Source of the DNA: Shewanella putrefaciens
Lineage (GTDB): Bacteria; Pseudomonadota; Gammaproteobacteria; Enterobacterales; Shewanellaceae
NCBI RefSeq assembly: GCF_016406305.1
Contig: NZ_CP066369.1
Span: forward strand, 2,932,501 to 2,996,500
Reading direction: 5' to 3'
Length of the DNA stretch: 64,000 nucleotides
Below the pieces are notes generated by a model, which ran no database searches, was not told the origin of the DNA, and saw nothing but the letters and a program-made list of their open reading frames with translations. Made by a program: the position numbers and the translations under genes. Position 1 is the stretch's first letter, and each line of letters begins with the position of its first letter. Shown piece after piece: positions 55,505 to 62,810 of this stretch.

Positions 55505-56677
55505 TTAATCACTTACCTTCACATCATAAAAAGATTTCACTGAAGTAAATTTCAGATTTTTAAGCATTGAAATCACTTGTTGACTGGCATTGCCCTGACC
55601 ATAGGGGTTATGAACTTGTGCATCAGCAGCTTTGTAACTACGACTAAACGCAACTTCAAGCGCAGCGTGAATAGCCGAAGTAGTTGCATCACAATGCAGT
55701 ACACTCGTTGCGGCCAGACGTCCTTTTTGCCTCATACCAATATTCACCGTAGGCACATCCAAGGATGGCACTTCAATAATACCACTGGAGGAATTACCAA
55801 CGACGGCTACGGCATGTTTAATGGCGCTCAGGTAGCGCACCTGACCTAAAGAAGGAATCGCCAGCACGCGCTGAGGTTGTTTAGCTGCATAGGCTTCGAG
55901 CAATGGGATAATTTTGCGGCCACCATCGTCAGCATTAGGATAAGTAAAAATCACCTGAACATCAGGGTACTTATCTAAAGCCTCTAAAAGCGCGTTAAAG
56001 GATACTGTTGGTTCCTCATCAGCTAAAGTCACGGGGTGATAAGTGACGACTAGATAAGGCTTCTGCAGTGGAAACTGGAGTGAAGCCGCCAATTCTCCTA
56101 CTGACATAAAGGTGCCACGGTTCAAATGGTCTAAGCCAATGGCACCGACGTTAAAAACACGTTCAGGCGCTTCGCCCAGCTGGATCACTCTCTGCCTGTA
56201 CTCTTCGGTGGAAGTAGCATGCAAATAACTTAGCTTGGTTATTGCATGACGAATCGCGTCGTCATAAGCGCCTTCGGTAATTTCACCACCATGCAAATGA
56301 ACCACAGGAATGCGCAAAATCATTGCAGTTTGCGCCGCGGCTAAGGCCTCAAAGCGATCACCGAGGATGACAAGAACATCAGGTTTGAGTCTCGCTAGAG
56401 CGTCAGCAAAACCGAGCACACCTAGCCCCATGCTTTTAGCGGTACCGACAGCGGAATCAGATGAGAGCAAGATTTCAATTTTTTCGTCGATATAAAAGCC
56501 GTCTTTCTCGATTTGCAGGTACGTTTCACCAAATTCAGGCGACAAATGCATGCCTGATACCAGCAGTTGAAGTTGCAGTTCAGAGTCCGCTTGAATGTCT
56601 TTTAGAAGCCAAAAGAGCAGACCATACTCTGCTCTTGTTCCAGTAAAAACGGCGACTTTTCTCTTATCTTCGCTCAT
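55505..56677 (-). CDS. legG: Hydrolysing UDP-sugar 2-epimerase (NeuC/LegG)
   Basis: A 390-residue GT-B-fold epimerase that releases UDP and inverts C2 to give the free mannose-configured sugar used by the synthase. Motifs include 'VAVFTGTRAEYGLLFWLLKDI', 'LGDRFEALAAAQTAMILRIPVVHLHGGEITEGAYDDAIRHAITKLSYLHATST', 'FTYPNADDGG' and 'VVGNSSSGIIEVPSLDVPTVNIGMRQKGR'. In this operon the substrate is expected to be the 2,4-diacetamido-trideoxy sugar produced by LegB-LegC-LegH. It abuts the legI and legC genes with gaps of 1 and 10 bases. Confidence 0.92.
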   Translation of the reverse strand: MSEDKRKVAVFTGTRAEYGLLFWLLKDIQADSELQLQLLVSGMHLSPEFGETYLQIEKDGFYIDEKIEILLSSDSAVGTAKSMGLGVLGFADALARLKPDVLVILGDRFEALAAAQTAMILRIPVVHLHGGEITEGAYDDAIRHAITKLSYLHATSTEEYRQRVIQLGEAPERVFNVGAIGLDHLNRGTFMSVGELAASLQFPLQKPYLVVTYHPVTLADEEPTVSFNALLEALDKYPDVQVIFTYPNADDGGRKIIPLLEAYAAKQPQRVLAIPSLGQVRYLSAIKHAVAVVGNSSSGIIEVPSLDVPTVNIGMRQKGRLAATSVLHCDATTSAIHAALEVAFSRSYKAADAQVHNPYGQGNASQQVISMLKNLKFTSVKSFYDVKVSD

Positions 56678-56687
56678 AGTACCTCAC

Positions 56688-57833
56688 CTATACGCCAACT
56701 GGCGTACTCGGTAGATTGATCAGGTGAGCTTCAATAAATTCAGAGTGAGTCAGATCCCCACGTAGCGCGTTTTCGAACATAGGCAAACGATGCATTAACT
56801 GCCAGATGGGACGTGTCATTACGCCCGCAGCATTGGTTTGCTCCAGTAGCTCATTGCGTTGCTCAGCATCCGCACAAAGGATGGCATTGAGCCAATAATT
56901 GGATTGTGCGTACTCAGGTTCAATCACAAACTTAACGTCACTCGAAGCGAAAAACGCTTGGTATCGATGGGCGAGTTGACGCTTTTGCGCCAGATAATGC
57001 TCTAACATTTCTATCTGCGCGCAACCCAGCGCAGCATTAAGATTAGGCATGCGATAGTTAAAGCCGGGCTCATCGTGGAAAAACTCATACGGGTGCGAAA
57101 CTTTCGCCGTTGTCGTCACGTGTTTGGTACGCTTACCCGCTTCTTCAGTACCACAGAGCACCATGCCGCCGCCACCAGTAGTAATAACTTTATTACCATT
57201 GAAACTGACCGCGCCAAACTCCCCAATGGTCCCGGTGTGTTTACCTTTATAGAAAGAGCCGAGGCTTTCCGCCGCATCTTCAACTAATGCGAGCTGCCAT
57301 TTAAGGCAAACTGCCGCCAGTTCATCCAGCTCAACAGGGTGACCAAAAGTATGCATTGGAACCACCGCTTTAATTCTCTGACCAGTTTGTTTGTGTAAAC
57401 AACCGAGTTCCGTCAGTTCTGCGTGTTCCATCAAGTAGGATTCAACAGCCTTTGGGCACAACCCTAAACTCACAGGAGAAACATCAACAAAAATTGGTTC
57501 AGCACCCATATGATACAAAGCATTGCAGGTAGCGACGAAAGTGAGCGCTTGAGTTATCACTAAATCGCTCCGCTCAACGCCTGCCATATAGAGTGCTGCA
57601 TGCAGCGCGGCAGTACCATTGACGGTTGCAACAGCGCGCTTGCTACCAGTAAAGGCTTCCATCTTACGTTCAAACTGATCAACAAACTTACCAACACTGG
57701 AGACAAAGGTACTATCTATTGTTTCCATCACATACGCTTTCTCATTACCTGCAAATGTCGGGGCATGCAACGTAATAAAGTCTTGGGTTTTATATTGGTC
57801 TCGAACAAATTCAACCAGCGATTTTGGATTCAT
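56688..57833 (-). CDS. legC: PLP-dependent sugar aminotransferase (LegC)
   Basis: A 381-residue DegT/DnrJ/EryC1-family aminotransferase. It has 'FAGNEKAYVMETIDSTFVSSVGKFVDQFE', the PLP phosphate and ring contacts 'VEDAAESLGSFYKGKHTGTIGEFGAVSF' and the internal-aldimine lysine in 'NGNKVITTGGGGMV'. It adds an amino group to C4 of the 4-keto-6-deoxy sugar made by LegB, using glutamate. The LegC subgroup (NHT00186-like, in legionaminic loci) fits better than PglE or WecE because of the adjacent legB and legG genes. Confidence 0.9.
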   Translation of the reverse strand: MNPKSLVEFVRDQYKTQDFITLHAPTFAGNEKAYVMETIDSTFVSSVGKFVDQFERKMEAFTGSKRAVATVNGTAALHAALYMAGVERSDLVITQALTFVATCNALYHMGAEPIFVDVSPVSLGLCPKAVESYLMEHAELTELGCLHKQTGQRIKAVVPMHTFGHPVELDELAAVCLKWQLALVEDAAESLGSFYKGKHTGTIGEFGAVSFNGNKVITTGGGGMVLCGTEEAGKRTKHVTTTAKVSHPYEFFHDEPGFNYRMPNLNAALGCAQIEMLEHYLAQKRQLAHRYQAFFASSDVKFVIEPEYAQSNYWLNAILCADAEQRNELLEQTNAAGVMTRPIWQLMHRLPMFENALRGDLTHSEFIEAHLINLPSTPVGV

Positions 57834-57842
57834 GCTATAACC

Positions 57843-59045
57843 TTACATCTTGCTATCAAGGTATTTGCCCGTTTCTTTGTGGCCGAAGTCGGGGATCATG
57901 GTAAAGAAGAGTTTCACAATTTGCTCTTTACTCCATGCTCGTTGCTCTTTCATCTGCGCAATTTGCGTTTCAAACAGACTCAAGAGCTCTGGTTCATAGA
58001 TCGGTTCGTTTTTGATGATGCCAAGATTTTCAAAGCGTGCCATGTCGAGCACTTCTTTGTCGGTGAAAAACTCCTCAAAGTCTTTTTCACCCGTTGTGTC
58101 ACTTTCAGTAAAGAGACAAGGCCATTTACCTTGAGCGGGAAGCGTTTTCACCAATTCACGCGCTTCATTTTCACTTGCGCAAATGTGTGGTTCATAACCA
58201 CGCTGTTTAAGGTATTTCACCGCTATGTCAGCAAAAGTAATCAGATGCAATGCTTCACTAAGTTTGGGGAAGAAAATGTCGCGATTTTCACCGAAAATGC
58301 AGGACATTAAGCAAAGCTCACCCGACTCTTGAGGGGTAACAAAGTAGCGTTTGATATCATTTGGAGCCACAATCGGTTGATTTTTCTGGATGCGTTGATT
58401 AAAACCATGCAACAAAGAGCCATCGGAAAATGCGACGTTGGCAAAACGTGCTGTTGAAATGGCAATCTGCTCACTTTTACGCATCAAGAACATTTCCATG
58501 ATGCGTTTCGATGCCCCCATCATATTAACTGGGTTGGCTGCTTTATCCGTTGACACACAGAAATACTTTTTAACGCCAGCATCAATTGACTGCTGTATCG
58601 TTTTATCGGTATTGAATACGTTAACATCTATCATACGCATTAAAGTAAACGGATCTTTCTCACTACGAACATGCTTAAGCGCCGACAGGTTCAATACATA
58701 GTCATACTGACCATCGTTTTTGATAAAAGCATCATACTCAATCGAGCCGATGTCCAAGGCAAAAGTTTGAAAATCACCATCGATATAGCCAAATGAACTG
58801 CGAATATCACGGACCAATTCCACCATATTGTTTTCGCTGATGTCGACCACATGAAGTTTCTGCGGTTTACGCTTGAAGATTTCCTTAGTTACGGCTTGGC
58901 CAATCGATCCCGCCCCACCAAGAACAAGAAAGCGAGAGTAAGAAACAATATCAGAAAGTTCAAACTCATAATGATTCAGGTCAGATTCGAATAAGAAATC
59001 ACTTCTGCCTACTAAACTTAAAATTGACGAATCCACAAAAATCAC
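57843..59045 (-). CDS. legB: UDP-N-acetylglucosamine 4,6-dehydratase (LegB)
   Basis: A 400-residue SDR of the FlaA1/WbpM-like soluble class. It shows 'SRFLVLGGAGSIGQAVTKEIFKRKPQKLHVVDISENNMVELVRDIRSS', 'HVRSEKDPFTLMRMIDVNVF' and 'VSTDKAANPVNMMGASKRIMEMFLMRK', where the catalytic Tyr of YxxxK is replaced by Met as usual in this class. It starts the pathway by making the UDP-4-keto-6-deoxy-HexNAc. It lacks membrane helices, unlike WbpM. It begins the nonulosonic-acid gene block and overlaps the upstream GT2 gene by four bases. Confidence 0.92.
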   Translation of the reverse strand: MIFVDSSILSLVGRSDFLFESDLNHYEFELSDIVSYSRFLVLGGAGSIGQAVTKEIFKRKPQKLHVVDISENNMVELVRDIRSSFGYIDGDFQTFALDIGSIEYDAFIKNDGQYDYVLNLSALKHVRSEKDPFTLMRMIDVNVFNTDKTIQQSIDAGVKKYFCVSTDKAANPVNMMGASKRIMEMFLMRKSEQIAISTARFANVAFSDGSLLHGFNQRIQKNQPIVAPNDIKRYFVTPQESGELCLMSCIFGENRDIFFPKLSEALHLITFADIAVKYLKQRGYEPHICASENEARELVKTLPAQGKWPCLFTESDTTGEKDFEEFFTDKEVLDMARFENLGIIKNEPIYEPELLSLFETQIAQMKEQRAWSKEQIVKLFFTMIPDFGHKETGKYLDSKM

Positions 59046-59791
59046 CTCAAATACTTAACAACACCTTTGAAAAAGTAGAAAAAAAAACATTTTGATGAAT
59101 CAAAAAAACTCAAACCAACAACTTCACGATAAAACACCCACTGCCACTTTAATATATTAAATTTGTTTTGCGTCATACCAGTGTCGACACGATATTTAGC
59201 CAAAACATTTGGCATACCAAAGGCTTTATCAACATCTTTTAAAATACTTAGCCACAGCCCCATATCCTGCCGCTTCCTAATTAAAGGCATATAACGTTTA
59301 CCAAGCACTTTTGCATTATAAATAGCTGTCAAACAGCCAATAACATTTCCTGTTAGTAACTGAGAATAATTTACAGAATTTGGAGGTGTAACAATTCCAC
59401 TATTTCCAACAGCACTAAACTTCTGATATGCACTGTATGATAGTAAAACATTATTATTCTCCATAAACTCTATCTGGATCGACAACTTATTGGGCAACCA
59501 TAAGTCATCAGAATCTAAAAAGGCAATATATTCACCTTTTGAATACCTAATACTATTATTACGCGATACGCCTGCACCAGAATTTTTATCTAATTCAAAT
59601 AATTTTATTCTATTATCTATCTCACAATAGCTACGAACGATATTTTTAGTATCATCAACAGATACATCATCAGTGATCAATAACTCCCAGTTGTGATATG
59701 TTTGAGCTAGAACAGACTCAATACTTTCAGCAATTGTTTTAGATGAATTATAGCTTGGCATAATGATCGAAACTAGTGGCTTATATTCCAT
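59042..59791 (-). CDS. Family 2 glycosyltransferase
   Basis: A 249-residue GT-A glycosyltransferase: 'YKPLVSIIMPSYNSSKTIAESIESVLAQTYHNWELLITDDVSVDDTK' with the nucleotide-binding DD, and the metal-binding 'YIAFLDSDDLWLPNKLSIQIEFM'. The C-terminus (SFFDSSKCFFFYFFKGVVKYLR) is hydrophobic and basic and probably membrane-associated. It directly follows the initiating sugar transferase gene, so it likely adds the second sugar of the lipid-linked repeat unit. Donor unknown. Confidence 0.88.
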   Translation of the reverse strand: MEYKPLVSIIMPSYNSSKTIAESIESVLAQTYHNWELLITDDVSVDDTKNIVRSYCEIDNRIKLFELDKNSGAGVSRNNSIRYSKGEYIAFLDSDDLWLPNKLSIQIEFMENNNVLLSYSAYQKFSAVGNSGIVTPPNSVNYSQLLTGNVIGCLTAIYNAKVLGKRYMPLIRKRQDMGLWLSILKDVDKAFGMPNVLAKYRVDTGMTQNKFNILKWQWVFYREVVGLSFFDSSKCFFFYFFKGVVKYLR

Positions 59792-60781
59792 TTACCGCCC
59801 CATGCCGAATAAAACAACTTTCACAGTCTTAAGAAGAATCTTAATATCTAATAAAGTACTATGATGCTTAATATAATAAATGTCATACTTATGTTTCCAA
59901 ACTGCATCTTCAACTGAAGCACCATAGGGGTAACTTACTTGCGCTAACCCAGTAACCCCAGGTTTAACCGCATGACGGAAACGATAATAGGGAATTTCTT
60001 TTTCGAGTTTGGCAATAAATACTTCGCGTTCTGGCCTCGGTCCAACAATCGACATCTCGCCCTTTAAAATATTAATTATTTGTGGTAATTCATCAATACG
60101 AGTTTTGCGGATAAAATTACCCACTTTTGTTACGCGAGTATCATTTTGTATTGCCCATTGAGCACCCGATTTTTCAGCATCACTACGCATTGAACGGAAT
60201 TTAATGACTTCAAATTCATCATTATATTGTCCTGTGCGACGCTGTTTATAAAACACAGGACCAGGGCTTTCTAATTTTATCGCCAAAGCGGTAATAAGCC
60301 CTACTGGAATTGCCACTGTACAAAGCAAAAATGCTGCTAATAAATCAATAACTCGTTTTGCTAACTGGGTACGTTTGGTTGATAAAATAGAGAATGCTTT
60401 TTGATGTAAAAAATAACCGCTATGAAGTAAACGAACCTCAGTATAACCTAGCCGTTCATCAAGATAACTCACTAACGGCTCCACCCAAGCGCCCAACTCA
60501 GTTGCTTTAACCAAAAATTGCCGTTGCTCTTTGGATAAACGAGCACTTTCAAAGTGACAAATAACTTTACAGCTTAAATCAGTAATGCTGTAGTCATTAA
60601 CGATCATATCGAATGAGTAATCATCGATAATCTCACCTATCTCCAACTCCCTATCTTTAGGGCAATAGACATAAATTACCTCCTGAGTGAGTACCTGTCG
60701 TTTTGACTTAAAACGTTTAGTTACCGTTTTAATTGGTTGAAACTCATCGGCGTCTACTATTTCATTGACTCGTAAATTCAT
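59792..60781 (-). CDS. Undecaprenyl-phosphate sugar phosphotransferase (initiating transferase)
   Basis: A 329-residue bacterial sugar transferase. An N-terminal hydrophilic region of about 130 residues replaces the four-helix block of WbaP/WcaJ. One membrane helix follows (VIDLLAAFLLCTVAIPVGLITALAI), then the catalytic domain 'GPVFYKQRRTGQYNDEFEVIKFRSM', 'RIDELPQIINILKGEMSIVGPRPER' (DE-P and PRP motifs) and 'KPGVTGLAQVSY'. It transfers a sugar phosphate to undecaprenyl phosphate and so primes the repeat unit. The ATG at 60781 is chosen because it has AGGT at suitable spacing; an upstream ATG lacks one. The N-terminal region resembles that of PEP-CTERM/EpsB-type transferases. Confidence 0.88.
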   Translation of the reverse strand: MNLRVNEIVDADEFQPIKTVTKRFKSKRQVLTQEVIYVYCPKDRELEIGEIIDDYSFDMIVNDYSITDLSCKVICHFESARLSKEQRQFLVKATELGAWVEPLVSYLDERLGYTEVRLLHSGYFLHQKAFSILSTKRTQLAKRVIDLLAAFLLCTVAIPVGLITALAIKLESPGPVFYKQRRTGQYNDEFEVIKFRSMRSDAEKSGAQWAIQNDTRVTKVGNFIRKTRIDELPQIINILKGEMSIVGPRPEREVFIAKLEKEIPYYRFRHAVKPGVTGLAQVSYPYGASVEDAVWKHKYDIYYIKHHSTLLDIKILLKTVKVVLFGMGR

Positions 60782-60878
60782 ACAAAGACCTAATTTGTTA
60801 ACCATTAGGATGGCCTATGGCATGCAGAGCACCGCTACATGACTTTAAAATCAAATGCAGAAACCCTACGTTTATATT

Positions 60879-61850
60879 CTATACACTCTGTTTACGAGCA
60901 AAGTGCCTTATTAAAACAAACATCACACCTAACATACCACCAAACATAGTACCTAATACGCATATTAGTGCACGTTTAGGCTTAGCTTTTTCTTCGGGCG
61001 ATAATGCGGGATCGATGGTCTTAAACACATATTCATCGCGCACTTCGGCAAACATAATGGTTTTAGCTTGTTCTTCCACCAACTTATAAAGAATCGCTTT
61101 AATATCGGCGACATTAGTTAGGGCAATTTGTTTATTTAAAAATTCACTGCTGCGATTGGCTTCTGCTACATCGCGCTCTTTCATCACTTTATTAATGTCT
61201 TCAATTAACCAAGAGACCCATTGCTCTGCAACCGTTGGAGATAAATGCTCAACAGAAATAGTTACCATACCTGATTCTTTATCTTTATTCACGGCGATGA
61301 TTTTACTAAAGACCTTATAAGCCTCTTGCATCGATGGCTCAGGTTTTAACGGCGCTTTAACTTCACGTATCCAAGTATTTGTGGCTTCACTATAGGCATC
61401 TTCATTATAAATAAGCTTATCTTCATCCCTATTCCATTTTTTTGCCGCCATTAAATCAGCAAGGATATTGTGTTTTTGAATAAAATCACTGGTAAATTGG
61501 CGCGATTTTAATACCTCAATGGCAAGCTGGGTTTTATCTGTTCCCCCCTTAGCACCTAAATTCACTCCTGCAAGGCTAGCTAAACCACCAAACTGCGAGG
61601 CCAATGCACTTAAGCCACCACCTTGTTCTTCAGCCGCAGGGGCTAATAAAGCTTCGGACTTATAGATATTGGGTTGCATGATGGCAAATACCACAGCACC
61701 AATCGCGAAAATGCCGGTAATAGCAATGATGAGCCATTTGCCTTGCCAGATAACGGAGAACAGCTCGCGAAGATCGATTTCGTCGTCTGCGGGTCTCTGG
61801 GTAGATGAAAACTGGACATCTTGCATATACTTATTTAATTCATTGGACAT
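60879..61850 (-). CDS. wzz: Chain-length determinant protein Wzz
   Basis: A 323-residue polysaccharide co-polymerase. The N-terminal cytosolic tail has 'DDEIDLRELFSVIWQGKWLIIAITGIFAIGAVVFAIM' (TM1 about 33-52). A periplasmic helical domain follows ('VSVEHLSPTVAEQWVSWLIEDINKVMKERDVAEANRSSEFLNKQI'), then a C-terminal TM2 (ALICVLGTMFGGMLGVMFVLIRHF) preceded by a Pro-rich 'DPALSPEEKAKPKRA'. It controls the modal length of the polymer made by Wzy. It has no tyrosine-kinase domain. It is bordered upstream by repeat array R4. Confidence 0.92.
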   Translation of the reverse strand: MSNELNKYMQDVQFSSTQRPADDEIDLRELFSVIWQGKWLIIAITGIFAIGAVVFAIMQPNIYKSEALLAPAAEEQGGGLSALASQFGGLASLAGVNLGAKGGTDKTQLAIEVLKSRQFTSDFIQKHNILADLMAAKKWNRDEDKLIYNEDAYSEATNTWIREVKAPLKPEPSMQEAYKVFSKIIAVNKDKESGMVTISVEHLSPTVAEQWVSWLIEDINKVMKERDVAEANRSSEFLNKQIALTNVADIKAILYKLVEEQAKTIMFAEVRDEYVFKTIDPALSPEEKAKPKRALICVLGTMFGGMLGVMFVLIRHFARKQSV

Positions 61851-61869
61851 TTAAAACTTATCTCGTTGT

Positions 61870-62118
61870 GTGAGTTCTCAAAAACGGTTGACAGGTTATC
61901 GTTGACGGTTGACAGAACGCTTCGCTCACAGATAACGGTAAAAGCAAAGCTAAAAACGTTGACGGAACAAGAAACGCTAACGGTTGACGGAACGCGGCGT
62001 GCCGTTATCTGTGAGGGCGAAGCCCGTTCCGTTATCCGTGAGTCACGTAGTGACGTTCCGTTATCCTAGTAACATCTGTGAGTCACGCAGTGACGTTCTG
62101 TAGCCGCAACGCGGCGTG
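61870..62118. repeat. Repeat array R4 upstream of wzz
   Basis: E3 modules: GACAGAACGC-TTCGCTCACAG (the empty counterpart of the E2 site at 62556), GGGCGAAGCCC, two GTCACG(C/T)AGTGAC hairpins and CCGCAACGCGG, joined by GTTCCGTTATCC linkers. It ends at the stop codon of the four-helix-bundle gene. Confidence 0.88.
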
Positions 62119-62121
62119 CTC

Positions 62122-62481
62122 TTATTTATTTTCTGAATTTCGATCTTTAATCGATTTAATTAGTCCAGCGAGCATTGCCGATAATCTTTCAGTTTTTATA
62201 AGTAGTTCATCAACATAATTTGGTTCTAAATAACCAATATCTCTGCCAATCATTGCTTGGGTAATCAGTTCTGCAAGTGAAGCTTTAGCAACATATAAAA
62301 ACTGTATTTGCTCTTTAGGGCCATAACGTTCCATTCCCTCAGCAATATTTGACGGAACGGAGAGCCCTGAGCGAGTAATTTGATCTCTGAAGCCCCAATC
62401 TCGAAGATCTTTTGTCGCTATATAAATAGAAGATGATAATTCGTAGCTAAGTTGCCAAACTTCTAACTTTTGAAACTTCAT
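62122..62481 (-). CDS. Four-helix-bundle protein (S23/23S rRNA intervening-sequence family)
   Basis: A 119-residue basic, all-helical protein with the family hallmarks 'FQKLEVWQLSYELSSSIYIAT', 'RDQITRSGLSVPSNIAEGMERY' and 'FLYVAKASLAELITQAMIGRDIGYL'. Members are encoded in intervening sequences of 23S rRNA genes or as solitary genes and form pentameric toroids; their function is unknown. The second ATG is chosen because AAGGA lies six bases before it. The gene sits between E3 arrays R4 and R5, between wzz and the export gene. It looks inserted into the operon together with the repeats and not functionally related to polysaccharide. Confidence 0.88.
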   Translation of the reverse strand: MKFQKLEVWQLSYELSSSIYIATKDLRDWGFRDQITRSGLSVPSNIAEGMERYGPKEQIQFLYVAKASLAELITQAMIGRDIGYLEPNYVDELLIKTERLSAMLAGLIKSIKDRNSENK

Positions 62482-62514
62482 ATCCATTCCTTGGAAAATA
62501 GCCTAAAACCGATC

Positions 62515-62808
62515 ACGGTTGACGGAACCGAAAACGTTGACGGTTGACAGAACGCTCGATAACTGCTCCTGCGTTATTCTACCTCCTGCATCCATACAGT
62601 CGTTCGCTCACAGATAACGGTAAAAGCAACAAAAAATTTGCTGTAAGGGCGAAGCCCGTTCCGTTATCCGTGAGTCACGCAGTGACGTTCTGTAACCGCA
62701 AAGCGGCGTTCCTAGAATCTAGAGCCACGAAGTGGCGTCCTAGAACAGCGCTTTTTGCTGCGTCCTAGCAGTTGCTAAGCAACGCTCTAGATTCTTGCCA
62801 CGCCGTGG
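62515..62808. repeat. Repeat array R5 between four-helix-bundle gene and SLBB export gene
   Basis: E3 hairpins GGGCGAAGCCC, GTCACGCAGTGAC, CCGCAAAGCGG, GCCACGAAGTGGC, CAGCGCTTTTTGCTG, GTTGCTAAGCAAC and GCCACGCCGTGGC, linked by GTTCCGTTATCC, GTCCTAG or GCTCTAG. A 47-bp E2 interrupts the first module. It ends directly at the stop codon of the export gene. Confidence 0.9.
62556..62602 (-). repeat. E2 element, 47-bp short form, with empty-site counterpart in R4
   Basis: Inserted between GACAGAACGC and TTCGCTCACAGATAACGG. The uninterrupted version of the same sequence is present at 61911. It begins TCGATAACTGCTCCTGCG and ends CATCCATACAGTCG on the plus strand; one base differs from the copy at 41758. 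Confidence 0.88.
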
Positions 62809-62810
62809 CG

